Below are positions 1 through 35,671 of a DNA stretch of 64,000 nt, one piece after another. The DNA is taken from NCBI GenBank assembly GCA_032191485.1, contig JAVDOI010000008.1, forward strand, positions 18,032,174 through 18,096,173, in the 5' to 3' direction. This DNA is from Leptoclinus maculatus (Eukaryota > Chordata > Actinopteri > Perciformes > Stichaeidae). Below the pieces are notes generated by a model. That model was not told where the DNA came from. It did no database searches and saw only the letters and a list, made by a program, of their open reading frames with translations. The position numbers and the translations under genes were made by a program. Position 1 is the first letter of the stretch, and every line of letters starts with the position of its first letter.

Positions 1-132
1 TGGTTGTAGTAGTTGGTTTGTGTTTGGCAAAAATTATTTGAATGTGGGGCTCTTGTCTCTCTCTCTCTTAAATGAGAGATCGAAAAACAGAGGAGGGAAA
101 AGAGAGGGAGGGTGGGAAAAAAAAAAGCTAGC

Positions 133-23168
<23,036 letters not shown>

Positions 23169-23329
23169 GCTGCTGTCAGAGACTGTAAGAAAAACAGAGG
23201 AATGTGTTCACACCAGGAGAAGACTGTAAACAGCATATTATGTGAGCATTATGTCCTCCTTATCCAAGCAAGAAGGGCTGCCTCTTGAGTGTGAAACTGT
23301 ATCACACAGCGCTCTAAAAACACTGGTGG

Positions 23330-23470
23330 GTTTGCCAGTTCAGTGCGCTTCGTTTGGGCTGGTGTGAAAACTGTCAACGGAGGCCTGGTGCGGACCAATG
23401 AGCTGGACCGGGGCCGCTAGAAAAGGAGGGTCTCGGCCCGCTTCCAAGTATGTTTATTTGCGCTCTCTCC
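23330..23470 (+). repeat. Dispersed repeat fragment, GGGCTGGTGTGAAAAC type
   Basis: CGTTTGGGCTGGTGTGAAAA, GGTGCGGACCAATGAGCTGG and GGGTCTCGGCCCGCTTCCAA are in the order of a common fish TIR element. It lies about 150 bp beyond the mbp Golli start exon, in the preceding intron. Confidence 0.55.
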
Positions 23471-23559
23471 GGAATTCCATCAGACTGCAACTAGTCCGAT
23501 CGACAGGTGGAAACGTGAGGCGGCTGTGTCTTAGAAGATTCAGCGAGTTGTCCGCAAAT

Positions 23560-23665
23560 CACAAAGTCACACAAGGTTAGGAGTTCAAATCCCCAGCTCC
23601 TCCTGTCAACATGTTGAAGAGAATGAAAGATAACTGGTAAAGCACTTCAGATAAAAGATATTTGG
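23560..23665 (+). repeat. tRNA-derived SINE fragment
   Basis: A B-box-like GAGTTCAAATCCCC followed by AGCTCCTCCTGTCAACATG and GGTAAAGCACTTCAGATAAA keeps the layout of fish tRNA-SINEs. The A box and most of the body are lost. Confidence 0.5.
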
Positions 23666-23959
23666 AAACTAGTCTCTTTCTACTGTAATATTACCATGGG
23701 TCCGCTACCTTTCACTTACAGAGAGTAGGACACAAACACACCACTGTTATAACTCTTTTTTCACTTTCTGACATAACGGGAAAATCCAGCATGGATGTTT
23801 TGACGCGCATTCGTATAGTAAACCCCACCAGAGTCTTCTTGAAACCCCTCCTTTACGGGCTGCCTCGGTCCTGTCGCCCAAACCAATCCAACTAAATAGG
23901 AAAAAGCACAACAGTTTGTACATTTAGTTTCATTTTCTGATGGTCTGCGGAGTTACCAC

Positions 23960-24330
23960 TGCTTTGAAACCAGACTGTATACAATATGTGGTTGTAGTCA
24001 CCGTGAAGTCATCCATTGGTTTCGATCTGACTCTTTGAAGCCTTTTTGGTCGTCAATCACAAGGATGCCACGCCCTTAATCATACACTGCTTTATCGGCT
24101 ATTTAACTCCAGAATGCAATGGGATGAAAATCATGCTGTATTGAAGAAGACTTGAAACTCACGATTAAGAGCATTAACTCATGTTTACTGAGGTAAATCA
24201 TTTTCTCATAGAGTTCTATACAATCGCACTTCTTTTTGAAACGAGGAGTCGCCCCCTGATGGCCATTAGAAAGAATGCAAGTTCAAGGCACTTCCGCTTT
24301 GGCTTCACTTCACTTCCTGTCTGCCAGTGA
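23960..24330 (-). repeat. Dispersed repeat with GGGGGCGACTCC core, inverted copy
   Basis: GAGGAGTCGCCCCCTGATGG, ATAGAGTTCTATACAATCG, TGTTTACTGAGGTAAATCAT and ATACAGCATG-like sequence on the other strand are the reverse complement of the 30.47-31.03 kb copy. Confidence 0.7.
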
Positions 24331-25639
24331 TTTAGCTACTTTACTGTCCTCGTCCTTGAATTTGATGGAGTTCTGATGCAAACATTTTTTAACAACAACG
24401 TATCATTTCGCCACAGGTGCCGCAATTTAGTCTCATCCTCACCATCGTCTGCTGCTGTGCTATCTAAATATATGTTTGGTGGTCATGGAAAGAAAGGAAA
24501 CAAACGGGGTGCCATTTTATCTCACAAAAATGCAGCTAAACTACAGCTTTTAATGATGGTTAAAAACCTTAATTACAATATAGGTAATTGTGCAGCACTA
24601 AGCGGTGAGGACTACATGAGAGACCGTGTCAGTGATTACTGCGTCACTGCATCTCTTTCACAGTGTAAACAACAGTATGTAAAACTAGAGGGCTGCAGCA
24701 ATAACTCCAATAAAACAGAGAGCAAACTGACTGACTCCAGAAAACGGGTGTACTGCAAAGTCTGTGAAAAGCACCTTACATGTCCTGAAAGTGAGAAATG
24801 TATGTGAAGTAAGGATAGGTCTCAGGTGTCTGAGCTCAAAGCTCACAAACAACATAAAACCAACCAAGAACTTTCATCCTCATAATTCAATAACTGAGGC
24901 AAATAAGAACTGTCGTTTATATACTTAAAAGGTGCAAGTGAGAAAAGGTGTAAAATTGTTTTTTATCAAACTGTAGTGCTGAATATTGCATGAATCAAAA
25001 TCTCAGCTTGCACCCACAATTCAAAGAAAAACAAAGTTGTTCCTCTCCTTCACTTTCAAATAATCTTACTGAGCATTTTTGGCTTCTAGGAGAGTTTTTT
25101 CCAGACATAAAAAAAAAGGCTTTCATCATATTTGGCACCTATTTCCTTTTCTGGAACATGTCAAAAATTGCAAAAAAAATGGTTATGCTACACTACAGTT
25201 CATGCTAAAAAAGAATGTGCGGTACATATACGGTCTGTTGATGGTCCACATTGATGTTGGAACAGGCGTCTAACATTATGGCTGGATGCACAGCCAAGAA
25301 TACAGAAAACTGTCCATACTGACGGCAACAATGTTGAAAAATGATCTTAATTCAACTGCATGAATGCAGTATGTGTCACTTTTTACAATTCAAATTTCAA
25401 ATGCACCAAGCCTCTCACATTCCCTACTAGGCCAATCAGTCCGAAGGATTCAAAAATATGCTAATAAGGCCTAATCACGATTAAAAAAAAGATGAAATCA
25501 TGACCTACTAATTTCCTACTGTTCACGCACGCACACGCTGGTATTAACACTTTATTTCCACAGTGAATACATATAAAGCATTGAGAGATGCTATTACATC
25601 ATTACATTGTCCTCTGAACAGGGAGCTCAGGGGAGCAAT

Positions 25640-25930
25640 GTTTACCACAGGCAGCCGCTTTAGCAGTGCTTCAACATTCACTACAGCAATTAAAAAAAAG
25701 GCTCCCAGGAGCAGCCGCATCTGAAAAGGAGCTTATTAATGAGGGACATTTAACAGCCTTTTGTTTGGCTACTTGTAAGCAGCGGAGGTACTGTGAACAC
25801 ATATCACGTATTTGCCACTATGTTCACCAGCTAGTCGCTAACTGTGTCTGTATGCTCTATGGTGCTGGGCAGGTAGCGTACAGTGGTTTATTTTCTTTTT
25901 TTGGATGGAAACAAGGTTGGTGAGGGCGTT
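25640..25930 (-). repeat. GACTAGCTGGTGAACA family, copy 2 (inverted)
   Basis: Reverse complement of CACTATGTTCACCAGCTAGT gives the same core as the other three copies, but the flanks are more decayed. The open frame here (25666-25923) is chance. Confidence 0.5.
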
Positions 25931-27934
25931 GAGAGTGAATCAAACCAGTCATGGGTAAGGTAGTCAGTGATTAACACCGTAAAAACAGATTCCAGCTGCC
26001 CAGTTTAGCTATCTATCCAGACGTCCATGCCAATGCAAACAACCAGCTAACCAACACAACCAGCTAACAGATGCTCAATCGGGCAGGGGTGCTGTGCGTC
26101 AGACAGTGGAGAGCATCACGACAGTTACGCTACAAATGTCGGGGACAATAAGTACTTTTTAACAAATCAAAACAAAAGCTATGTAGTTTCTAAATGACAT
26201 TTCCTTTCTTTGGTCCAGGGGAAGTGAATTCTTAAAGGATTTCCCGGGCCGGTTAAATTTGGCATGACAGTATTTGTGCATGTTGAGATATCTGTGAGCG
26301 TGAGCCGGTGTTTTCAGCAGCTTGGACTAAATCCAAAACAATCCAAAACAAACAGTGCTTGACTCGCCCTAATCGTACATGCTTATAATCTTCACTAAAA
26401 CCACGAAGTCTGAAGTATGTCGAGAGATCGATGAAACCCATTTCATGTTTACTTGGTAACAGCCGTTTGCTCTTGAAGGCTACAGCCCTTTTTGATGATG
26501 CAAGAAAAAAATGTGTTTAGGCTCTACGGGAGGGTTGGTGTTAAGCTTTCGCCATGACGCTGTGGGTCGGGACGGCGTTATCAGCTGTAACCGCCATATG
26601 ACAGCAGTGCAGAGCGGCGGCCGTAAGCTAGCCAGTGGGGCACGCTCACATGCATGAACGTGGACTAAAAGTACACACATCCGGCCATGTCAACAAAGCA
26701 AGGAGTAGCTCGGATACCACTACACACAGAGGGAGTCTCCTCAGGTACACATTACTCTGCTACATTGTAAGGAAATATTTGTTTGCTGCTACATTAATGC
26801 TCTAAATGTTGCGCATTGTTCCTTTAAATAGGTCTAAGCTTGTTCTGTGGCAAGTTATCGCTTAGGTCCTTGTTGCACAAACAACTGCTTCAGTAAGGCT
26901 TTAAGCAGCTTAAAGAAATGAAACGCCCAGACTCACATGAACTATTGCACAGTAAACTTCCAATGAACTTCCAAAGGAAAACAAGAGCTTCTAGATTAGT
27001 GCATATATACATATACGTATATCTCACTTAGCCAGAAGAATGTTATTTTTGCGCATACTTAACAGAACACATCTGCACACAGCTAATTCTCCACGGGATG
27101 CTACAGACAGCCATGAGATTTCTGACACAATTTGAAAGCTAATGATTTTTAAAAAATGAATTATCATTCTCCAAATACATAAGGGCTTAACATTGATTAG
27201 CTCTAGAAATATTGGTGTGGAAAACCTCACAAATACATTTTAAAAAGCCTTTGTGAACTAAGAGAATGGTTGAATCGTGTCTGAGTGTGCTGGTGGTTGA
27301 GCCGTAACAGTCATAGAAAGCACAACCAAGTAGAAAAATAAGAAACTAAAATGAGAAACTCCCTGTTGCTTAAACAAAGAGCCACAATGATATTGTCAGC
27401 GGCTGTGCTTTCAGGTTAGCGTAAAAGCTGAAATCCACTTTGGTGGACATGGGGGGGGGGGGGACATGGCAGGGATTCTAGTGTATGCAACTCAACACGA
27501 GGCCTTGCAGCCAGTTTCGCTCTCGAATGTTACACAATCAGAGCCGAGATCCTGCAAGGACTTGCAAAAGACTGTTGCATAATAGAGTGCGAGATGCAGA
27601 GAGGAGGGGTGGTGGTGGTGGTGGGGCTGTGATATAAGGCTGCAATTACAACGATCCAGCTGTACTTTTTGCATGTAACAAAAAAAAGAAAAGAACACAC
27701 TTGTTTGCCTAATTTTCAGAGAAATTCAGAGATAGGGAGGCAAAATAAATGTAATCCCTCCTTTACAAATTAACCCATGCGTTGCTGTTAATTGCCAGGT
27801 GTGTCTGAGTGCATCTTTTTTGGAAACATTTCTGTTTTCCTTTTAAATACTCCATTAGGATGGTAAAAGCTCTTATGATGGGGCGGCTACATTACAGGCC
27901 AGCACCTGGAAGAATCCATTATCACACAGCACAG

Positions 27935-28215
27935 TCTGCAGCACATTTGAGCAGTTATCTGTCTGAGCTGTACATCACGCGTAGCTCTTTCAGCTCATCC
28001 AGTTCAAGATTCTTCTCATCACATACAAAGCCCTTCATAACCTCGCCCCTTCATACCTTTTAGACCTCCTGCATCGACATGCCAACCTCCTTACTCCCCC
28101 TACTCTGTCCAAGCATCGGACCTGGGGGGGACAGGGCCTTCTCCATTGCTGCCCACTTTCAAAACTGCACTTAAAACTCACCTTCTACCTTATGTTTTCT
28201 GTTTGTAGCACATAC
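27935..28215 (+). mobile_element. LINE reverse-transcriptase ORF C-terminal fragment
   Basis: The plus strand encodes, in one frame, ITYKALHNLAPSYLLDLL, then HRHANLLTPPTLSKHRTWG, and PTFKTALKTHLL. This is the end of the ORF2 of an L2/CR1-type non-LTR retrotransposon. The upstream reverse transcriptase and endonuclease are absent: a typical 5'-truncated copy. Confidence 0.7.
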
Positions 28216-30469
28216 TGGACCTATTTTCTGTTCTCTTTCAGGTTTCAGTTTCCCACCGTAACAATGGAGAACAGAGATCATTAAAAAAAAAAAGCGGTAA
28301 GCGTATGATAGCAGCACTGTCCACCAGACGGATTGCAGAACCTGTAATGAAAACCAGCCGCTTGTTGCATTTGTGGCTCAAGTAACATGAAATCAACCAA
28401 TAAAAAGGACAATCCCTCTGTTTTTCAGTGAGGATAGAGGAGGTACAGCCATTTATTTCACTGACTGTAGGTCTGTGAAGATGAGAGGGATATTACCTTG
28501 CTGAAACATAAATCTCCCCGTCAGGATCAGATGGTTTATAACAACCACCGCAATAAAACTCTTGGGAGCAATCAGGTTTGGAAACAATATCATTCGGCAC
28601 AATGAGGCTTGGTTTATCACCCTGCAGTAAGTATGTTTGTGGTTCCATTTTGGAGAAATTGAAACAAAGCCAAAGCAACATTTCTCCAATGGATCTCACA
28701 CCAGTGGGTTTGCCCTGCCTGAAGGATACTCCCACAAACCGAGGGTCGGCGAGATGTATGCGAGGAGCCAAGTAAACAATGTGGAGCGTTTTTATTGGTT
28801 TTTTTTCTCTCTCTCTGCAGCTCGGTAGTACATAAAAATGTCACCCGCTAGTATGTAATACAAGCATTCAAGTCCAACTTTCCCATAAAGATGAAAAGAA
28901 AATAATCTTTTGGGAAAACAAACTCCACGGTGGTGAGATTCTGTTCTGTTGGGATTTAAGAGGCTTTTAGGTTCATGGACTCCACTAAGACAGGGTCAAG
29001 GAGAAAAACAGTTCTATCATATTATCATAGATCTATACATCCTGTCTGGTAATGTTGTTATTACAAAGTTCAAATACAGGCCAGTGTCTTAACGATTTCT
29101 GTCCGAACAGCTTCTTTCTAGATCTGTTCCAGCAGCGCAGCAGCGTTCACCAACCAACCTCATAACATATTTGATTTGATAAGAAGCCTGCCTGGCACGC
29201 ACAACACACTGACAAACCTATTTCTTTCAGTCACATGTGCGTCTGTCTGCCGTTGTCTGGCTCCTTTGTTTCGCTTTAAGTTTGCTCTTGTGCAAGCCGA
29301 GACTGGAGACAGTTTCTTTTTAAACCCTCCGGCTGTCGTCAGTGACTGCACCGTGTTGCACTCTACTGAGAGTCAATTACGTAATGAATATGGAGCCTAT
29401 GAATGTGTGTGAGTGTAGAGGGGAGGAGAGAGGACACAAGAAAGAGTGATAGGACAGGGTTACACATTGGCTTTCTCAGTAAAAAAGGACTATCCTTCTC
29501 GACAAGAGATTTGAGGTCAAAGGTCAACATCTGTCCCCGACGGATGGCATCTTCTTGTGCAGATAGAGATGACTGCATGCTGCAGGAAGCCCGACTTCCT
29601 CTCCCTCTCTTTCAGCCTTTTTTTTTTAACATAGCTTGCAATTGTTAGCTTTTAAAGATAGATGCCAAAACACTGCAATCACGGTTTGTTCAGGTTATCA
29701 CGGTGGCATGAATGCAAATGATCTCTACTGTGACAGACTGGCCCCATTCAAATGAATGAGAGGCCTTACATCACACTTGCTAGGAGTAACTAGCTCTACC
29801 CTGTAATACAAGAGCAATGCTGTTTCTTTATCAACATATGGCGAGCATGCAGACTGTTTGCAGCTTTAGCAAAAGTAGCACATTTAAGAAGCTTTTATAA
29901 GATTCTCGTCAGCGTTTTCAAACAACATTTGCTTAATTAGCTCATTAGCAACAGTTGTCTTTCTCCTGCTAGATATAAGACTCCTGTGCTTGTCTTCCTC
30001 TGTTTTGTTCAAATATTCCACAGAAAAGAACAGAAGAGAACAGAAAGCCAGTCAGGCTTGGCCACAGCGACTAAGGCTTAGTATACGGTTGATGACATTT
30101 GATGGTGTTTTGCATAATTCCCAACCAGAGAGACAAAATAACAACTTCACAAAAAGGACAAAAGACAATCGTGACCATCACCACTCCTTCTAGATAGAAG
30201 TGAATTCAGAGTTTTGTCAGCTCAGCGACCAGTCAGCCGCGAGCGTCTGGCTGAACTAAAGCAAGTTCCTTCCGTGGGTTCCAGCTGCCCGTCTGAAACA
30301 AGAGGGATGCTTTTTTACTGTAGCTTCCATCTTTTGTTTGACATGAAATAATTTCTCATTCAATCTCTTTCTTGCACACACACTCAGATGTTGTTTTGAA
30401 AGGGGGGGTTCCAACCAGGGGCCAACATCTGGGTATGAAAAGTTTAGACTAAGCGGAAGTACCATATAA

Positions 30470-31030
30470 TTGCATTCTTCCTATACTGTCCAGCAGGGGG
30501 CGACTCCTATGGTTGCAAAAAGGAGGTCAGATTGTATAGAAGTCAATGAGAAAAGGAACCTACTTCTCATTGATTTATTACCTCAGTAAACATCGTAAAC
30601 ATGAGTTCATGGTCTCAATCTCTAGTTTCAAGTCTTCTTCAATACAGCATGATGTTCATTTAGTAAATGATGATCCCATATAGAGTCAAATAGACCATAA
30701 AGCGGGGTATGCTTTAAGGCGGGGCTACCTTGTGAATGACAGAACGCTACCACGGCGTTGTTCAGTCTGGGAGTAGTCGCTGTTTTTGTCTTAAACCTTT
30801 AAAACTTTCACAGTGTGTTTTCAGTTCATGAAATTGAATTATAAATGCTTTGATCGCCAAAAAATGTCTCCACCCTCCCTTATCACTTCTGGTTGCAAAA
30901 AAACAAGATAGCGACTGTCAAAAACCAAGGTGGCGACGGCCAAAATGCCGAACTCGAGGCTTCAAACCGGCACTACACAAACCAATCGGTGACTATGTCC
31001 ACATCTTACATACAGTCAATGGTACAAGCG
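30470..31030 (+). repeat. Dispersed repeat with GGGGGCGACTCC core, direct copy
   Basis: CAGGGGGCGACTCCTATGG, GATTGTATAGAAGTCAATGA, ATTACCTCAGTAAACATCG and TTCAAGTCTTCTTCAATACA match the inverted copy near 24 kb. Its right part, CTTCAAACCGGCACTACAC, CAATCGGTGAC, also has a counterpart there. Confidence 0.7.
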
Positions 31031-32918
31031 GCTGTTATTCTGCACAATTTCTTTAAATTTCTGGAAAAAACACCGTGGGACTTTCCATCTTGACTTTAGC
31101 AGAAACACAATACTCCCAGGGGTCCAATGCTGTGTATAGCTATTGCCTTTCAAGCATATCCTTGTTTTGATTTGTTATGCATGGGCACCTCCCATCCCTC
31201 CCTGGGGTGCCCTAGTGATGAAGCCCCGGGCCTGAAGCATAAGCTCAATGCTCCTCGATGGAGATTCACAACCGGCGCCACCTGGGGTTTGCTATCTATT
31301 AATCCAAGCTACGACCTCTCGACTCGGATCCGGTGGCAAAATATTCATCTGAACCATCTGCTGCTGTGATCTCTGTGAGGAGCTGACACACTGCACGCTG
31401 TGGCACCACTGCGGATGATAGGGAAGCACCCCCGAGTTGACAGGCAGCACCACGCCTTGGGCAAAAACTATTGCGTATTCGCAGAGGAGGTGTTCATGTA
31501 GCAGGTAATGTGACTCAACCTGTCCTGCCAAGAACAGGCGCAGACAGGAGGGGAAGTGAGAGAAGAGAGGAAGTTTGTAAGTCTGCGAGGACGGAAGTTG
31601 ACTAACCTCAGTGTATCACCTGCAAAACACAGATATAGAGTGCAGTCACACACACACACATTTAGTGGGCAGAGTGGGAAAACATCACTCAGTATGGCAA
31701 ATGTTAACACAACGCCTACATTTTTTTTGCTTAACTGTCTGCAAAACTACACTCACGGCCTGCTGGTATCAGCCCATCTTGTAGACGGAGCAAAGGAATG
31801 CAGAGTGACACACGTGACGGCTGAGCAAACCTCTTGGCATGTTCTTTCCCGGCTGAGCTGAAGCAAATCCAATGAAATGTGGAGGAATGCATTCCTGCTG
31901 CTTTCCCACCTCAGGTAGTCGCAGGCCAACAAGAGGCTCCTCCTCAAACTATGCGAAGGTTAACCCACAACTGCTGGCATCCCGCTATACGTACACGTCA
32001 ACACAAGCTTTTTTGTTTTTATGTCTCGTCCTTGACATGCCACAAAAAGCTACAAGATCATCACAAAGAGAGTTCCATCACTGCAGTGAAACCCGTGTCG
32101 AAAGTGAAACACTCGTACAATAAGGATATCTGCCATGTGTGACCATGACAAGGGGAATTATCCCATTACACGGTGCACCTGATATGTTATGTATTGAACA
32201 ACTAACATGATCTGCTTTGTGTTCTGACCTTATCAGATAAAAGGAGGATGAAAAAAAGCCAAGGTGGGGATTAAACCTACATGTAGTTCATATACAATGG
32301 AGCCAGAGGTTACCGTGCCGAGCGTTCCCTGGCTAGAGGACAACCAGGGCTGCAGGCTTTAATAAATCAGTGCAGTTTAGACGTAAGCAGCCACTCATGT
32401 GTGAGCACTTTATTTATAGACCGTGCATAGAAGAGACGGTAAATGAGCATGTCGCTGCATTGAAACCCACTTTCTCTCTTTGTTTTTTCTTGAAAAGAAA
32501 CAAGACTGTGTGTAAACATGACAGTCCATATCATGTCATAGTCTTATACTGCTGTTACATATTGGCAGTTCTCCTCTTCAACAGACCAACAGGGCAGCGA
32601 TCAACAGTTGTTCTGTTCAGTTAGGCCAATCCACCTGTACAGTTACTGATACAGGCCTTCACTGTTTTTTTATGTAAAGTCAAGCAACAAGTTAAGCTTG
32701 CTGTTGGCCAGTCCTAGCTTAGGATGCAGAGTGATGTAATACTTAATTTCCTCCAGGCTTCACAGTGTAGCCTATGTTTTCGATTAAAAGCCAGGTGATA
32801 CGTCTATTAGGGGTGTAACGATACGCGTATTCGTATTGAACCGTTCGGTACGAGGCTCACGGTTCGGTACGAGGCTCACGGTTCGGTACGCATGACGAAC
32901 CGAACGAACCGTTCATAC

Positions 32919-32951
<33 letters not shown>

Positions 32952-32954
<3 letters not shown>

Positions 32955-33180
32955 GGGGCGACCGTGGCTCCCTGGGTTAAGAGGGTTGTCTGGTAACCGC
33001 AAGGTCGAAGGTTCAATCCTTGACTGGGCCGTGTCATGTGTCGAAGTGTCCCTGAGCAAGACACTGTACCCCTAGCTCCCCGGGCGCCTGTCATTGGCAG
33101 CCCACTGCTCCCTATATACAGGGATGGGTCAAATGCAGAGAAAAATGTCCCCCATAAAGGGATAAATATAGTGTATATAT
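32952..33180 (+). mobile_element. tRNA-derived SINE nested in the TIR element
   Basis: The sequence carries an A-box-like GTGGCTCCCTGGGTTAAGAG and a B-box GGTTCAATCC, followed by the body common in fish SINEs (GTGTCCCTGAGCAAGACACT, then CACTGCTCCCTATATACAGG) and an AT-rich tail. A run of about 31 T precedes it (32921-32951). It is not a functional tRNA gene: no cloverleaf can be drawn across the whole unit. Confidence 0.75.
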
Positions 33181-33240
33181 ACATTATATATATATAGACA
33201 TTCTCATCTTTCTGAAAAAAAACTTAAACATTGAGTAGAA

Positions 33241-33267
33241 ACACACACACACACACACACACACACA
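33241..33267. repeat. (AC)n microsatellite
   Basis: About 13 units inside the TIR element at 32.8-33.6 kb. Confidence 0.95.
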
Positions 33268-34159
33268 TAGTTCCATATAAAACAGGATTGTTTCTTTTAT
33301 TTGTTTATAACTACAGCAAACAATGCTACATTTTAGTTTTCATAAGAAACTGTTTTTATTTTACACGCTGCTAAGAAGACACCCCAGAAGATGGGTCACT
33401 CAGGTATAGTTCCATCATTGTTCAAAGAATAACTTAATGATGTTAGTTTTAATGAATAAATATATTTTAAAATCAAGTACGTTTCTCTGGCATTTATAGT
33501 TTTCTACTGTATTGAAAACGTACCGAAACGTACCGAAAACGTACCGGACCGTGGCTCCACTGTACCGTACCGAACCGAACCGTGGATTTTGTGAACCGTT
33601 ACACCCCTAACGTCTATCCACTGGCCAAGACAGAAAATACAATATATTGAGACCACTGACGTGTTCATTTCTCATTGAAAGCACCACAAAATATAGATGT
33701 CAAACTCCATTTAAAATCTTCAAATTTAAAGAAGACACAGTTTGATGCATGATGACGTGCATCGTTTGACATTATTTATACTTTATAAGAATCGTCATGC
33801 GGTTCTGATAAATTCGGCATATACATGATCCGCCTATTAAAACGCACTTTCAATTAAGTTCAAAATAAGTCCCGTTGGTCCAAGGGTCCACCGCTAACCA
33901 CACACACTGGGGTTTCCGGTAGCAAACAGTACGGAGCAATTATACATTTCTGAATTGTATTGGGTTAAAGTGCTTTTTGGCGTGCACCATGTATGCCGAA
34001 TTGAAGACACTAATCTAATGATTGACATCAGGCTTTAAATGCGTTCAGCACAGCGCGTTGTATTGCCACTAAGCAAAGAAGCGTTAAACTTACGTCGACT
34101 GTTAACTGTGATTGGTTTAACGAGAGAAGGCAACAGGGCGGGTGGTGGTTGTAGTATTG

Positions 34160-34185
34160 ATGGTGGTGGTGGTGGTGGTGGGGGG
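34160..34185. repeat. (GGT)n microsatellite
   Basis: About seven units; a shorter (GGT)n lies near 27.61 kb. Confidence 0.9.
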
Positions 34186-34398
34186 CGACACTGTCAAAGC
34201 ACCTGACAAAGCAGTGACACTGTCTAGTGACAGTGATAATATTAAACAACACTCCGTCACCTCCACTTAGATAGACTTGGACGAGCCAGAAAATTACATT
34301 CCTGACATATTTCCCTGCAGGGTTTCGAAACGGCCGTTACGCGTTGTAAACAAGTCGACGTGGATAACATGTTTACAATCATTACACCATGTATTTTG

Positions 34399-34417
34399 CC
34401 CCCCCCCCCCCCCCCCC
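34399..34417. repeat. C19 homopolymer
   Basis: An uninterrupted run of 19 C. Similar G/C runs occur at 11444-11455, 27451-27463, 37482-37492 and 38327-38339. Confidence 0.95.
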
Positions 34418-34989
34418 TCCCCTCCCACCAAAATAAAAGCAGTAACGTTGTGGCGATAGTAACGTATGTGTGTGACTGTCTTTACATTGACTTTTTCGCC
34501 TCGTATTTGTTTTTTGTGTGTTCATTTGACCATATCGACTGTGCACATACCCTTCTCCGGTTTTGTCTGTGCCAAATTCATCCACAGCTCAGCCTTGTAC
34601 TGGATGTAACCAACTGTCAGTCTTCCTTCAAAAAGCGGTCGACGGTGGTCGTCAACATGAACAATAACGCCTTTATCCGCTTTATGGTTCGCCGTTTGCA
34701 GTAATCACTCAAGTGTCTCCGTATCAGTGGAAAAAAAAGGAAAAAGAAAAAAGAAACGTGTCACGGTGCTTCCTGATTTAGGTACTGTGGTGGTGATGTT
34801 GTTTGTAAGGGGTGGGGCGGAATGCAGCTTTTAGTCCGCCAAGAAATATGTGGCTGAAAAGCACGTCGGTGCACGTCTGTGCATTATAGCTCGTGCTTCT
34901 TCTTGGCAGGGAGGGTTAAATAAACGCTGCGAGACAGACTCGTGATTTTTGAAATAAGATCTCACATCGGTTGCCCTGCTACCGAAAAA

Positions 34990-35240
34990 CAAACTCAAAC
35001 AGGTTTGCTGTGAGGTTAGCTCGCTCGGAGACAGAAAGGCTGAAGACATATAATTTCCTGCAGCGCTCTGCTTTACTGTTGGCTGCTGCCTGCACCATAC
35101 CGGCAGCCAGCGGGAGGTGTCAGTGCTTTGCTCAAGGGCAGCAGGCCACTGTTGTTGAGGGAGAGGTGGGTGACATTCGCTGCAGACATTATCCAGGCAT
35201 ATGCAGGGATATAATCCTACTACCTACCCCCTTCCATCAA
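34990..35240 (+). repeat. Possible dispersed repeat with TGCTTTGCTCAAGGGCA
   Basis: GGTGTCAGTGCTTTGCTCAA followed by GGGCAGCAGGCCACTG resembles a phrase found in many fish SINE-like repeats. Boundaries are uncertain. Confidence 0.35.
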
Positions 35241-35409
35241 TATCTAAAACTGCCACTATTTGAATATGCATCAAAGTGTTCCTTTAAAAATGTCAAATTG
35301 GTAAATTATCAGACAGAGTGCCACTGTAATAAAAGGCTGAATATTTCATAATCCGCCCGTGAATGCATCAATAATATTATTATACAATGTTTGAATAATG
35401 TAACACTGA

Positions 35410-35580
35410 AGCAAATTTGCCTGCATAATGAGTAGCCTACTTCACTTTTGTTGTTCTACATTTTGGTCACATTACTTCGGTACTTTTAGTTAAGTGACAG
35501 TTTGAATTCAGGACATTCGCTTGTAATTGAGTATTTTTACATTGTTAACTGATCTGAATACTTGTTTCAGCCCCGCACTT
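35410..35580 (+). repeat. Second copy of the TACTTTAAGTAC-type repeat
   Basis: TTGAATTCAGGACATTCGC, GAGTATTTTTACATTG and ATCTGAATACTTGTTTCAG align with the copy at 43.84-43.98 kb in the same orientation. Confidence 0.6.
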
Positions 35581-35671
35581 GCTGCAACAACAACAACAAA
35601 AAGAAACCTGTGTCGCTTCTACAGACTATTCTGCCCCGTGTGTCCTTCATTAGCACCATGTAAAAAGCAGA

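Larger units (their letters stand above)
32808..33609. mobile_element. Complete non-autonomous TIR element (hAT-like) with 8-bp target duplication
   Basis: Terminal inverted repeats TAGGGGTGTAACG and CGTTACACCCCTA bound an 802-bp element, and the flanks carry a perfect 8-bp direct duplication ACGTCTAT (32800-32807 and 33610-33617), as expected for a hAT-type insertion. Inside, subterminal arrays of CGGTACG/CGTACCG-like motifs occur on both sides in opposite orientation. No transposase frame is present. A SINE-like unit and a long T-run sit inside it. Confidence 0.85.

Noticed and set aside
24376..24807. 143-residue plus-strand frame
   Set aside because: No family resemblance. It begins just after a dispersed repeat and has a random-looking composition.
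33000..33080. tRNA gene from A- and B-box motifs
   Set aside because: It is the head of a SINE: no complete cloverleaf and the downstream body is SINE-like.
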